This document shows, one piece after another, positions 28,330-40,330 of a stretch of 64,000 nt of DNA (positions within the stretch are counted from its first letter, which is position 1; every line of letters starts with the position of its first letter). The stretch covers positions 2,453,001-2,517,000 of the forward strand of contig CM055605.1 in the NCBI GenBank assembly GCA_029379385.1, read 5' to 3'. Source of the DNA: Quillaja saponaria. Lineage: Eukaryota > Streptophyta > Magnoliopsida > Fabales > Quillajaceae. Both the position numbers and the translations under genes were made by a program. The notes under the pieces are model-generated. The model was not told the DNA's origin. It worked only from the letters and a program-made list of their open reading frames with translations, and did no database searches.

Positions 28330-28880
28330 CCTTCTTTTTTCCCAAAAAAAAAAAATAAATGTCACCAAAGTTTTTAAGACAAATTTAATTTAATTTTTTT
28401 TTTTGTCAAGAATAGTATATAAATTTGATGCTAAAATTTGTAATTTTTTTTTTGTATCATTACTTCCAAAATCAGCAATAAAAATTAATTTTGAAACTAA
28501 TTTATAAAGAGACTTACAAACATCTACTAAAAAAAAAAAAAAAATCTTAATATGTGTAAAATAAGACTTATTGAGTTAAATTGAATTGAAAAAAAAAAAT
28601 GATTGTTTACACAATTTTAGGCAATAGTTGATTATTTTATAATTAATTGACTTGTCAAAATGGTTATAAATTTCTTTTTTTATTTTAAGATGTTTAAATT
28701 TATAAATTTTAATTTAGTATGTGAGAGTATAAGTAATGAAAATTTTGTTGATTTTATTTTCATTATTTCATTTCATAAATTTTGTTGTATGAATCCTATA
28801 TGTATTATATTTTGATTGAATTATTTGTAAAAAGTAGTATTTTAAATTATTTGTTTATTTTTACCAGGAATAAAAATAAA
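28330..28880. other. AT-rich intergenic spacer
   Basis: Runs of A and T between the SKD1 promoter and the methyltransferase pseudogene. Nothing recognisable. Confidence 0.6.
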
Positions 28881-28889
28881 TATACAATG

Positions 28890-30300
28890 TTCCTTTTTAT
28901 ACCAATTGCAGTATAGTTACCTGACACCGATTCTATGTTCGACAGTACAGAATGGCTCTGCAATGATCCAAGAAGGACTGGATTTGGACTTAGAGGCACT
29001 TTGCTGGTCCATTGAAAATAATATATCTACAGTTGGCACTGATGGGAATTCTAGAATATGCTTGCAACCGCTTGAGTCTAAACTTGTCAAAACTGAAGCA
29101 CAGGAGCTAATAAGAGATATTACGCTAGAGCCTTGAAGAGAACATAGATTTTTGCAGACTGGTGTACTGGAATCCGAGTGTCCAAGTAGGCTTTTCAGAT
29201 CAAACTAGCCATAATTGCATTGAGAGGAACTGTGCACTGCCTCAAGAGACATTACGTGTGCTTTTAATTACAGCTGCTGTTGTCTCAATAAACGAGCTGG
29301 CCTGGTTTTGCATTTCAAGCATGTTCATGAGGCCTTGTCTAAAAAAAGCAGAATTTTTGTGATGGATATATACGGAGGAGGTACATCATCAGAACACAAG
29401 TTAAGGCTTCAAAGGAGATATTCTAATTTTACGGTAACTTTGTTGCTTTAAATACTAACTGTTAGAAGATTGTAACTGTAAAATCTACAAGGAACACTTT
29501 CCTTTAAGTACTTCTATTTAGTCAGGTGATTTTCCATTTTCCTTTTCTCTTTTGTTCCCCCCTGTTTTCAATCTGCTTTGAATATCATTGGTTGGAACTT
29601 CTAGGCAATGGCTTATATACCACCACCACAAGCTAGAACCTTTTTACTATGTGAGAAAGATGTAACTATGTTTTACTTTACAGTAAATCATATCAATCAT
29701 CTGAGAATGCAAAGGAGCATATGATAAACTGAGTTCCCTATTTAGTTATGCAAGTACAGAACTAATAGTATCGAACAGCAAATTTTTTAAATTTTCTTTA
29801 GCAAAAACTTCATGTGGTGTAATGTAAACTTTGTAATAACATATGGGAACAAGCTGAGTTTTATATTCTAGAGTGGATTGAGAATTTGCCTACAATTTCA
29901 TCTCAAAAGGCAACAGAGAAAAGTTCACCTTATATTTTCATATAGCTGGAGGCTGTAAGTTGTTCTTTTTCTGTCTATTGAAAGTGGTCAGTATCTGGTC
30001 TGCATAGTGAGCTGAGTTTCTGGGATTTTTATTCGTATTGATGTTGATATATATATATATATATGGTAGTTTCTAACTTTACAAGAGGTTTTCTTTTGTC
30101 CCAGGTGGACTTTGCCCAAGATTAGAGACTGCTAGGAATAAGGTGGGTTTTATTCTATCCACTTTTGGCTCCAAGAGATGCCAGACACTGAAGAAAGCAA
30201 AACAACTGATGGATTTGACTTTGGAAGAAATGTGAAATATGAAGAGGTGAGTTATTTTCGTCAACAAGATGTGTGGAATGCATACATTATAGGTTTTTGC
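28890..30300 (+). pseudogene. SAM-dependent methyltransferase pseudogene, N-terminally truncated
   Basis: The translation resembles a plant class I SAM methyltransferase family of unknown substrate, recalled from memory. Recognised blocks in order: GLDLDLEALCWSIENN (SAM-binding region, near 28980), DITCAFNYSCCCL and RAGLVLHFKHVHEALSKK (29250-29350), FVMDIYGGGTSSEHKLRLQR up to a GTAACT donor near 29433, WEQAEF and then FSYSWRL in another frame (29840-29960), and GGFYSIHFWLQEMPDTEE, VKYEE, WNAYI (30110-30290). Stops within the sequence, a missing glycine-rich N-terminal part and a frame change inside the third block make it non-functional. Intron positions are retained, so it arose by DNA duplication, not by retroposition. 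Confidence 0.7.
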
Positions 30301-31256
30301 GTAACTTCATTCATGGCTAGCAGCCATTTGTTTTAGTTTGCATTGTTGGCTATGGAAACCAAGCAACTTTCATTTTTTTCATATAAATAATCCATGCCAA
30401 AGGGCCGATTTCATATTCACAAGCTTCTGTTTATTGATTTGTTTACACACATCAGTTCTCACATATACCATGGAGGTTTGTCTTTTAGTATATATTGTAT
30501 ATTATAATTTATTGATCCAAAATATAGTTGCACCAGAAAACCTAGCACAAGGATTTTAATTTTTATTTTAATGTCAAATTATGTGCTAGGTATGTATGCA
30601 CACTGCACAGGCATGTTCATCTCTTCAGTTTTAACTTGAAATTGGCATGCAAGAATTAGTACTATCAATTTAGATATTTTTACAGGGAATATAGCAGATC
30701 AGGTTACACATGAAGCTGTCATTCCTTAAATTACAAAAAACCGTTTTGACTTGAAATCTTTTGCAGACATACATATCCAAAATCATAACCCAGCTCAAGG
30801 CAAGTTCAGCCTCTTTTCACCTAAGGTTAAGAATACAAACTTCTTTAGGAATAATTGAGAGTGTTCGACATATTCCAAGAGCCACTTACTGTAGAACTTT
30901 CATTCTTACAGCTACAGCATCAGAATAAAGAATGAAAAATTATACAGCAAAGAGAGAGCAAGAGAGTAGATTTTGGTAACACTCATAGTTTTATGCAATT
31001 CCGGAAAGTTATCCAAAACCGACAAATGCCACCATTAAGATTCATAGTCTACAAGGTGGCACTTGTTAAAAGGACTGTATGATTTTGCTAAGGACATACA
31101 CCTGACATGTGATCTATCATATCTCACATTAATTTTTGCACTTTTGCAGAAAGTATACTCTTTCAGAATTTATCTTCTGGCTTTTGATGTATTTACAGAA
31201 TGAAGGTATTGAATCTACAAAAACGAAACTTGCTGTCAACACCATGGATTAGAAAG
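30301..31256. other. 3' flank of AXS copy A
   Basis: Noncoding. The part from about 30815 on is duplicated about 4 kb further right (see the segmental duplication). Confidence 0.6.
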
Positions 31257-33860
31257 TTACTTCTTGATCGATTGAGAATATGTCTGGTGCTGATATGAGA
31301 GGGTGATCTCTAGAAGATCCTGAAGAGATGTCGTTGGTTTCCAACCTGTTAACCGAAGAGCATCTACATGAGAAGAATGGCATAACTCCTCCACAAAATT
31401 GGAAGAAGGGAAATGGTTAATATTAGCTCACCGAGCTGCTTGCTGATGATTGTCATGTCAGGGATGCGCTGGTCAATGTCGTCATAGCCTTCACCATATA
31501 AAATCTCTGAGCTCACATCTATGGTCGATGAACCAGGAGCAGATTTGCCGCCCACCTTCGCATAGACCTTCATGTAAAATTCTCAACTCAATCAGCAAAA
31601 AAGGCTTGAAAGGAAGAAGAAAAGCTAATTTTGAGAAAAAGAAGGATGGAAGCTCAGGGTACCTCAATCATCATTTCTGCAAATTGCTTTACTGTAACTT
31701 CATTGTCTGGATTTCCCACATCAAAAATCTGCCCATTTGCTCTCTCAGGGTTCTCCTGTGAAATATTGACATGTAACTATGTAAGTCTCCATTTTTGCAA
31801 TTTACAAATATGAATGGAATTGAAATAATTAATGATCTTACGATCATCAGCAGAATAGCCTCAATTGCATCCTTGATATAGCAAAAGCTTCTTTGAGATT
31901 TTTCACAATCAACCTTAAGTGGTTCACCACGCAGGAGATTCTGAGGAAAAAAATCTATGAGAAAATAATCATGAGTAACCATGTAAAAGACTTTAATAAG
32001 CTCTGAACTAGCTCAATTTACATTGCTGAAGCAAGCTAAAACTCTTGGAACTCCACCAGTTAGGCGATCCACTCCAGGAATGAAGTCCATCTCTGGTCCA
32101 ATCCAGTTGAAAGGTATCACAATGGTGAAATCCAGGCCATGCTCGGCATCCTCAGCTATGATCATTACACGAGCGGGTTAAAGAAACCGTAGTCATAGTT
32201 AATGAAAATCTTGAGAGCGGAAGTATTAACTCACTTACCATATATTAGTCTTTCCATCATTTGCTTTGCACATGCGTAAGACCATCTATGTTTCCCAATA
32301 GGATCACAAATACTAGGGGAAGCATCTTCTTTTAGGAGGTTGGGTTCCTGTTCCATGCCAAATGAAAACGTACACACATCCTATTATTTCTAAAATAAAT
32401 TATGTTATACATCAGTACACATGAAAATCAGAGAAGGCAGAAACTAAAAAGGCAATCTCTAGACAAATGAACATTGGAACGAGTTGCAACCAACAGGCTT
32501 AAAAACTAGAAATGGCAGCTTCAATTTCAGAAGAAACACAAGATTTAAAATGTACTGTATTTTCTATGATTCTATGTAGTAAAACAAATAACTGCACCAG
32601 GTGTGATTTTGTTTGACCCCTAAACAGAGCAAAGAAAACATGGAAAATCCAAAAGTAAGATTCACAAAGCTTTGCTTAACCAGACTTTCATGGCAAACTA
32701 ATGTCCAACATACATTATAATCTTTGAATTGCCATAGCCATGTCTTGAACAACCGCGTAGCCGATTTGTTGTAAAGAATCAAGAATGACCCAAAACTCAA
32801 AAAAAGAAAAAAGCAGAATTTTGACTCCCAATTGAAAGAAACACATAGCAAGTGATAAATAAAAGACTGTGGAGTGGATGGTACCTTTCGAATAACTTGA
32901 TACTCTGGAAGAAAGCTTCTTTCAGTGTTTTCATACACCCCGCAAGTAGAGAAATGAATCAAACGCTTATTACTTTCAGTACAGTACTTTACCTGTCCAA
33001 AAGGAACATTCAGAATTTATTAGTACGCACACTAAAATAGAAGACCCAGTTCAAAAAATCAGAAAACAGAAAACCCACCACTGGAAAATTCAGAATAGCA
33101 TCAAGAAAATAGCTTTTAATTCTAGCCAATGGCCTTGACATATAAGGAGTGCAAATAGCAGAAAGATTGATAGTCTGCAATACCACAAGAAAGAATAAGC
33201 AACTAAAACACCCACATTGCATTGCATAAAATAAAATAAAAATAAAATAAAAAACCCTAAAAAGAAAGACCCCAAGTTACAAGATCGGAAGCTTTGATTA
33301 GGGTCTCGAGGAGGGAATTGGAATCGTTCTTGATCTTGATCTTGTGGAACTCAATGCGGTCTCTCCAGGGGGAGGAGTGGTCCAAAAGATGGTTAATCTT
33401 TTCAGAGGAGATATCAACGACTATGGCTTTGTGTGAAGTATCGGCCATGAGCTTCTCGCAGAGGTGTGACCCAACGAAGCCACCGCCACTAATCAAACAT
33501 ATGGTGAGCGGTTTGATTTCTTTGCCATCCAAGTTGACTCTTTCCATTGAAGAATAGACTAAGACTCGAAGAGTGAATTTGCAGTGAAAAATGAGGAAGG
33601 GAAATGCACAGACACACAGAGCCAGGAAAGGAGGAAGGGAAAGAATTAACTGCAACTACTTTTGAAGGAGGATGATCAAGAGCGAACACAAGGGTTGAGG
33701 ACAATTTCGTAATTCAAGATTCATTATAGTCAGTTAAGGTCGTTAAATATCGTTACTACCGGAGTTCGAGACTGCGAGAGTAACAACGTGGGTCCCTGTG
33801 TGATTTTGAAGAGGCCAAAATAATTAGCGAAGTCCAGGCCTTAAAACATATTTGTGTGTG
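30815..33860. repeat. Segmental tandem duplication, unit A
   Basis: The unit carries AXS copy A with its flanks and matches 34863-37905, an offset of about 4.05 kb. The left ends share aacttctttaggaataatt. The right ends share noncoding promoter sequence up to the block around ggccttaaaa. Introns and both flanks align, so the event was a DNA-level duplication. Confidence 0.85.
31257..33547 (-). CDS. UDP-D-apiose/UDP-D-xylose synthase-like (AXS), copy A
   Basis: AXS converts UDP-glucuronate to UDP-apiose and UDP-xylose in the cytosol, feeding pectin RG-II. Exons (descending): 33547-33281, 33174-33079, 32992-32885, 32347-32239, 32155-32022, 31940-31842, 31755-31663, 31567-31432, 31345-31257; every phase fits and no stop interrupts the 376 codons (AXS1 about 389). 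Seen: the NAD motif ISGGGFVGSH (residues 19-28), SAICTP with the family cysteine, RWSYACAK (Tyr181, Lys185), PFNWIG, IFDVGNPDNEVTV and RIPDMTII. Oddities: the usual STCEVYG is STCGVYE (Gly139 for the conserved Glu), the loop after ICTP is shortened, and DALPVV reads DAILNFPVV. I infer that synthase activity is doubtful despite the open frame. Confidence 0.88.
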
Positions 33861-34862
33861 TAAACGAACTTGTCTAACAAGTATTCGGATAGGTGTATTA
33901 ATATAATTTCAAAATTGTAAAATTATTAAGAAATAGTAATTTATGTATTAAATAACATTGAAGTTATGATTAATTTTTTAAGAATAGTAATTTGTTAAGG
34001 TGTAATAAATATAATTGATATAAACACTGAAGTCACGATTAATTTTCAAAAATATTATAAATTAAAAAATATTTAGAATATAATTTTTATGATTATATAT
34101 TGTTGCTTTAACTTTTAATGAAAGAAATTTTATTTTCTTAAATATCATATAATTTTTTAATATTGGATAAATATTTTTTAATTGTTGTTTTTCTTCAAAT
34201 ATTTTATTTTTTATTTTACTACTTTCATAATTTTTTGCTATTTTAATGTTAATATAATTGTAATTATTTTATGACTATTGATTTTTTTATCCTAATTCTT
34301 TTCAATATTAACAATCTATAATTTGTCAATAACTATTTAGCAATAGTAATGAATATTGAATTTCTCAATAACAAGTTACAAATAATTATAATATTTTAAA
34401 TTAATTTTCTTTTAAAATGCTATGAATGAAAAGAAATATTAAGAGTAAAGTTTTAATGATTATAATATTATTGTATCAATTCTTTCTCCATCTTTATAAT
34501 TTTTTAAAAATAATTGTATGTTTAAATTATTTTTAAAAAATAATTTCTTAATTTTTATATTAATTATTAATGAACATATTTGTATATATTATAAGAACGA
34601 TTTACGCACGTTAGTGAGCTACGAAAACTAGTACTTAATATATGTCTACATTTGGTATGAGTTAATGTAATAATTAATTGACTTGTCAAAATGGTAAGTG
34701 AATTTATTATTTATTATTTTTTTGATTACAAGTGAATTATTCAATTCATTTGAGAGGTGCAAGTTCAAATCTATTCACTATATATATTTTATATCAATAT
34801 TTTTGTGTTAAAAAAAAAAATTTGTATTATTTTTTAAAAAATTAGTTCACCAAGATGTTTTC
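33861..34862. other. AT-rich spacer between AXS duplicates
   Basis: About 1 kb of very AT-rich DNA between the duplicated units. It includes a tRNA-promoter-like AGTTCAAATCT near 34750 but no gene. Confidence 0.6.
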
Positions 34863-37800
34863 CCTAAAGCTAAGAATACGAACTTCTTTAGGAATAATTT
34901 AGAGTATTCAACATATTCCAAAACCGCCAACAGCCACAGCCACAAGCACAGCATCACAATAAAGAATTATGAATTATATAGCAAGTAAAGAGCAAGAGAG
35001 TTATCCAAAAAATGGGCTAATGCCACCATTAAGATTCATAGTCAACAAGGTGGCACTTGTTAAAACGACAGTATGATTTTGCTATCATATCTCACTTAAA
35101 TTTTTGCACATTTGCAGAAAGTATACTCTTTCAGAATTGATCTTCTAGCTGTTGATGTGTTTACAGAATGAAGGAATTGACCAATCTACAAAAAACAAAA
35201 CTTGCAGTCAACACCAAGGATTTGAAAGTTTCTTCTTGATCTTCTGGCTGTTGATGCATTTCTGGTGCTGATATGAGAGGGTTATCTCTAGAAGATCCTG
35301 AAGAGATGTCTTTGGTTTCCAACCTATTCACCAAAGAGCATGCAGATGAGAAGAATGGCATAACTCCTTGACAAAATTTGAAGAAGGGAAATGGTTAATA
35401 TTAGCTTACCGAGCTGCTTGCTGATGATTGTCATGTCAGGGATGCGCTTGTCATTGTCAACATAGCCTTCACCATAGAAAACCTTAGAGCTCACATCTTT
35501 GGTCGATGAACTAGGAGCAGATTTCCCAGCCACTTTTGCATAGACCTTCATGTAAAATTCTCAACTCAATCAGAAAAAAGGCTTGAAAGGAAGAAAAAAG
35601 AAAAAGAAGAAGCTAATATTGAGAAAGAGAAGGATGGAAGCTCCGGGGTACTTCAATCACCATTTCTGCAAATTGCTTCACTGTAACTTCATTGTCTGGA
35701 TTTCCCACATTAAAAATCTGCCCATTTGCTCTCTCGGGGTTCTCCTGTGAAATATTGACATGTAAAACAAATATGACTGAAATTGAAATGATTAATGATC
35801 TTACGATCATGAGCAGAACAGCCTCAATTGCATCCTTGATATAGCAAAAGGTTCTTTGAGATTTTCCACCATCAACAAGCTTAAGTGGTTCACCACTCAT
35901 GAGATCCTGAAACAGAAATCTATCAGAAAATAATCATTAGTAACCATGTGAAAACTTTAATAAGCTCTGAACTAGCTCAATTTACATTACTGAAGCCATC
36001 TAAAACTCCTCGAACTTTATCGCCATCCACACCAGGAATGAAGTCCATCCTTTGTCCAATCCAGTTGAAAGGTCTCACAATCGTGAAAGCCAGGCCATGC
36101 TCCGCCTCCTCTGCTATGATCATTTCACAAGCGGGTTAAAGAAATCATAGACATAGTTAATGAAAATCTTGAGAACGGAAGTATTAACTCAGTTACCATA
36201 TATTAGTCTTTCCATCATTTGCTGTGCACAGGCGTAAGACCATCTATCTTTCTTATTAACAGGACCAAAAATACAAGGGGAAGCATCTTCTTTTAGGAGG
36301 TAAAATTTGGGGTCCTGTTCCATGCCAAATGAAAACGTACACACATCCTGTTATTTCTACAAAAAATGAAAAATTCATACATCTTAATCCACATGAAAAT
36401 CAGAGAAGGCAGAAACTAAAAAGGGAACCTCTAGTCTAGACAAACGAACATTGGGACGAGGAGTTCTTTATTCTTAAACTTCTGTTCTATACAGTATAAA
36501 AACAGGAAAAAAAAAATTCCACCCTCACTAATGACAAGAACATGCAACCAACAACCTTAAAAACTAGAAATGGTAACTTCAATTTCAGAGGAAACACAAG
36601 ATTTAAAATGTACAGTAATTTCTATGATTATATGTAGTAAAACAAATAACTGCACAATGTATGATTTTGTTTGACTCCTAAACAGAGCAAAGAAAACATG
36701 GAAAATCGAAAAAGTAAGATTCTCATTGCTTTGGTTAACCAGATTTTCATGGCAAACTAGTGTCGAACTTACATTATAATCTTTGAACTGCCATAGCCAC
36801 GGCTGGAACAACCTTCGTAGCTCATTTTTGTCAAGAATCAAGAATAACCCAAAACTCAAAAAAAGAAAAAGGCAGATTTCTGAATCCCAAAGATTGAAAG
36901 AAACACAGCAATTGATAAATAAAAGACCTAGTGGATGGTACCTGTCGAAGATCACGATCCTCTGGAAGAAAGCTGCTTACAGTCTTCCCATACACCTCGC
37001 AAGTAGAGAAATGAATCAAACGCTTCTTACTTTCAGTACAGTACTTTACCTGTCCAAAAGGAACATTCAGAATTGATTAGTACCCACACCAAAAAAGAAG
37101 ACCCAGTTCAAGAAATCAGAAAGTTCAGAAAACCCACCACTTGAATAGCATCAAGAAAATTGCCGCGAATTGTATCCAATGGCTTCCATTTAAACTGGTA
37201 CGGAGAGCAAATAGCATCAAGATTGATAGTCTGCACTTCCACAAGAAAGAATCAGCAACTAAAACATCCACATTGAATCACATACAAAAAAAAAAAAAAA
37301 AAAACCTGAAAAGAAAAAGAAAAAAAAAAAAAAACCCAAATTACAAGATCGGAAGCTTTGATTGGGGTCTCGAAATGGGAATTGTTAGTGATGTTGATCT
37401 TGTGGAACTCAATGCGGTCTCTCCAGGGAGAGGACTGGTCCAAAAGATGGTTAATCCTATCAGAGTAGGTATCAAAACTATGGCTTTGTGTGAAGTATCG
37501 GCCATAAGCTTCTCGCAGAGGTGTGACCCAATGAAGCCACCTCCACCAATCAAACATATGGTGAGCGGTATGATTTCTTCGCCATCCAAGTTGACTCTTT
37601 CCATTGAAGAATAGACTAAGACTGGAAGGAGGAAGGGAATGCACAGAGACACAGAGTGAGGGAAGGAGGAAGGGAATGCACAGAGACACAGAGTGAGGGA
37701 AGGAGGAAGGGAAAGAGTTAACTGCAACTACTTTTGAAGGACGATGATAAAGAGGGAACACAAAGGTTCTTTAAGTTAGTTAAGGTCGTTATTTATCGTT

Positions 37801-37905
37801 ACTACAGGCAGATCGAGACAGCGAGAGTAGGAACGTGGGCCACTGTGTTATTTTGAAAAGACCCAAATAATTAGTTAAGACCAAGGCCTTAAAAATACTT
37901 GTAAG
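34863..37905. repeat. Segmental tandem duplication, unit B
   Basis: The right-hand copy of the unit at 30815-33860, containing AXS copy B in the same orientation. It differs by many substitutions, indels, poly-A tracts and a 37-bp tandem repeat in the 5' leader (about 37622-37706). Confidence 0.85.
35208..37604 (-). pseudogene. UDP-apiose/xylose synthase-like, copy B, frameshifted
   Basis: Same nine-exon structure as copy A: 37604-37345, 37230-37138, 37049-36942, 36314-36197, 36113-35986, 35906-35805, 35744-35652, 35545-35410, 35323-35208. Relative to copy A one base is missing near 37462-37485 (after SHKAIV), which breaks the frame within exon 1; later exons are open and would bring the protein to about 384 residues. 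The NAD motif GGGGFIGSH and the STCEVYG motif with its Glu are kept. The catalytic Lys of YACAK is Gln (YACAQ, codon CAG), which should abolish dehydrogenase chemistry. IGQRMDF and RGVLDGF replace conserved IGPRMDF and RVLACF. Two independent lesions make loss of function likely. Confidence 0.82.
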
Positions 37906-38326
37906 AGAAATGGATATCTTAAAAATACTTATTACAAATACAATGAATATAATAATTTTTAAGACACTCAGTTCAAAAAAATCATGAATAATCTGACCCA
38001 AAAAAAAATAAAAAAATCGTGAATAATGTCTAGTGAAAAGCATTGCTATAAATCCATTAGTGTCATATTGTATTAGTGCGTGGGTCAACAATAAGGTTTC
38101 ATCAAAAATTATAATTTAATTATGTATTTCAACTTTTCTCTGAGACATGAATTAATGAAGTGTCATTTTTCTAATTGTTTGAGACTTATTAAGCCTTAGA
38201 TTATGCATCATATTCTTAGGTGAAGATTTAAATTTATTAGTCAATCACCTGAAGAGTAATATTTTTTCATGTTTATATAAGACATGTTCAACTTATAAGT
38301 TATACAACAAATGTAACTTCTTATTT

Positions 38327-38917
38327 TCTTGTTAATTCTCTTTGTTGATGAAGATAAAATTTAATTATAAATTATTGATATGACAACAACATTTAAAATA
38401 AAATAAAAAACATCTTGCCAATATAATGCTATAAAAAATAAATTTGAGGTATATTTTAAGTAAAATTGAAATTAAAATGTTATATTTTTAGAATAGGATC
38501 AATTGATTATCATATTGTCTCTGTAAAAATAGAAGAAATTAGAAAAGTTTTATTACCTCATAAGTCATAAGTATGAGATAAGGCTGACATGAATGACAAC
38601 AATGGCATTTTAACCTTCATATCTAAGGCCTATGACATCTTATTTGTCAAAATCAAGGGGAACCTCCAATGTTTAATATCAATGCCTTTAATAAAATCAA
38701 CGGTCCACAATGACTCAAGGCTTGTCTTTTCTGACTGAAGTATAATCTCCACCACACGCTTCATCATCCTGTTACGAAGGTCCAAATTGGGTGGTACTTA
38801 ATTAATTAGATAATTTTCAAGGCCCCAGCCTTAAAAAACCATTTGTGTAATTGGCGGAACAGCGTTTGGTAGAAAAGAAAAAAAATAGAAGGTAGAGAAG
38901 GTGTCTGGAATTTTCCT
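38327..38917. repeat. Duplicated copy of the SAP gene promoter
   Basis: This stretch matches 43612-44276, which lies directly upstream of the A20/AN1 gene, in the same orientation. Shared tracts include tcttgccaatataatgctat, tctccacc.cacgcttcatc and agcgtttggtagaaaag. The SAP copy has extra inserts. Similarity ends just after tggaattttc, where a germin-like fragment begins. Confidence 0.8.
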
Positions 38918-38919
38918 AG

Positions 38920-39245
38920 TCACGCTTATGAGCATCAGCATTGTACTGGAAGTGAAAAAGTCCCTTAGGAAACACACAGATGTCACCAGCTTGTAGTGTC
39001 TGAGTGAAAAGCTTGTTGGCTGTGTCAACAAATCTGACTTAACGGGAACCTTGAAGGAGAAAAAGTAACTCGGACGCGCGAGGATGGGTGTGAGGTGGAT
39101 TAGTACTGCCAGCCGAGAATTGAAGGACAGCATAAGAGACACTCTGTCCATTGAGAGCTGGGAATTCAGCTGTGCTTACTTTCGATAGCTTGAAAACTGG
39201 GGATACTGGAGCCCCAACAAGAAGGACAGCATTATTACCATTGCC
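38920..39245 (-). pseudogene. Germin-like protein fragment (minus)
   Basis: The minus strand reads VSPVFKLSKVSTAEFPALNG, then SVSYAVLQFSAGSTNPPHTH, PRASELLFLLQGS, a stop, VRFVDTANKLFTQTLQAGD and ICVFPKGLFHFQYNADAHK. This is the cupin core of a subfamily of germin-like apoplastic proteins, including the histidines of the HTHPRASE metal site. An in-frame stop after LLQGS and abrupt loss of both ends mark it as a relic. Confidence 0.8.
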
Positions 39246-39770
39246 AATTAATTAAGAATAGAAAGCACAAAATATCAATTTGTTCCTTGATTTAATCTCA
39301 AAGTTAGCAGGGGTACTTTCAGAGAGTTGCATTTAGTTATTTACTATTATGGCTGTACCCTTCTTCTCTTTTGGCCATTGCTTCACCTTAGAAGGTGTAA
39401 GTTCTAAAACACAATCTAGCCCCTTTGACAAGCCCAACAATGATACTCAACGGGGGACTTTTAAAACAAAAACAAAAAAACAAAACTTGTGCACCATGCA
39501 GGCTCTCGTGTTCTTCAAATTTACTTTTGACAGTGTCCATGAAGAGCTGGCGCCACCTGCTTTTTTAGCATATATCCGGAATCTAAACAAGAATGTGCAT
39601 TGTGCACATCAAACCCAGCTTAAAACCATATTGAGTCTTGATTCAGATTGGGCTCACTTGAACAAAGTTTGTTTGTGAGTGACTGTTATAAATTGATGGC
39701 CGAAGAAAGAAAGAAACAAAAAACAATCTTCTCTATTACCAGTACTGGTCTTATCTCTTAAGTAAAATAT
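39246..39770. other. Spacer between germin-like fragments
   Basis: Contains a 109-codon open frame (39349-39678) without recognisable family. Probably noncoding. Confidence 0.4.
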
Positions 39771-39799
39771 ATGACTTTTCATCTTTTGTATAACATGGT

Positions 39800-40240
39800 A
39801 TTTTTAGTCTTCTAGCTGTCTTTGCCATTTGTTGAATAGCTCAAGCTAGCGATCATATTATAGCAGAATTCATATTTCCTAAAAACTCAAATGGGACTAT
39901 AGCAGAACCCACAAAGCTTTTAAGGCTAGCATGGAAAATTTCCTGCACTAAACGGCCAAAGTGTGTCCTTGGCTGTTCTTCAGTTCCCTGCTGGTGGTGT
40001 CAACCCAAGAGACATTTTTGTGTTTCCTAAGGGACTTTTAAATTACTAATACAAAGCAGATGCATAAACCTGCCGTAGCAGTATCTGCAATTGGTAGTGC
40101 AAATTCTGGAAATGTTTCAGTCCCTATCACTGTTTTTGGAACTGGAATTTATGAAACAGTACTTGCTAAGTCAGATAAAGAAACTTCAGGCAGGGTTTGC
40201 AGTGAAGGCTTAATATTGACTACCATATGCAGTATTCATT
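39800..40240 (+). pseudogene. Germin-like protein pseudogene (plus), internally deleted
   Basis: The plus strand shows a signal-peptide-like LAVFAIC-stop-IAQASD, then FPALNGQSVSLAVLQFPAG and GVNP fused directly to RDIFVFPKGLLNY, a stop, and YKADAHKPAVAVSAIGSANS continuing to VLAKS. The metal-binding HTHPR segment between VNP and DIFVFPKGL is deleted. It faces away from the minus-strand fragment at 38.92-39.25 kb. Confidence 0.8.
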
Positions 40241-40330
40241 TCATAATTTATGTTTTCCATGAAAAATAAAATTGCAAGGAGACAGATCAAATTAAAATCT
40301 GTAAGTCAAGAATTGACAGATAAATTCTGA

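Noticed and set aside
39349..39678. 109-codon plus-strand frame between the germin-like fragments
   Set aside because: Low-complexity and Lys/Thr-rich middle, no family resemblance and pseudogene surroundings.
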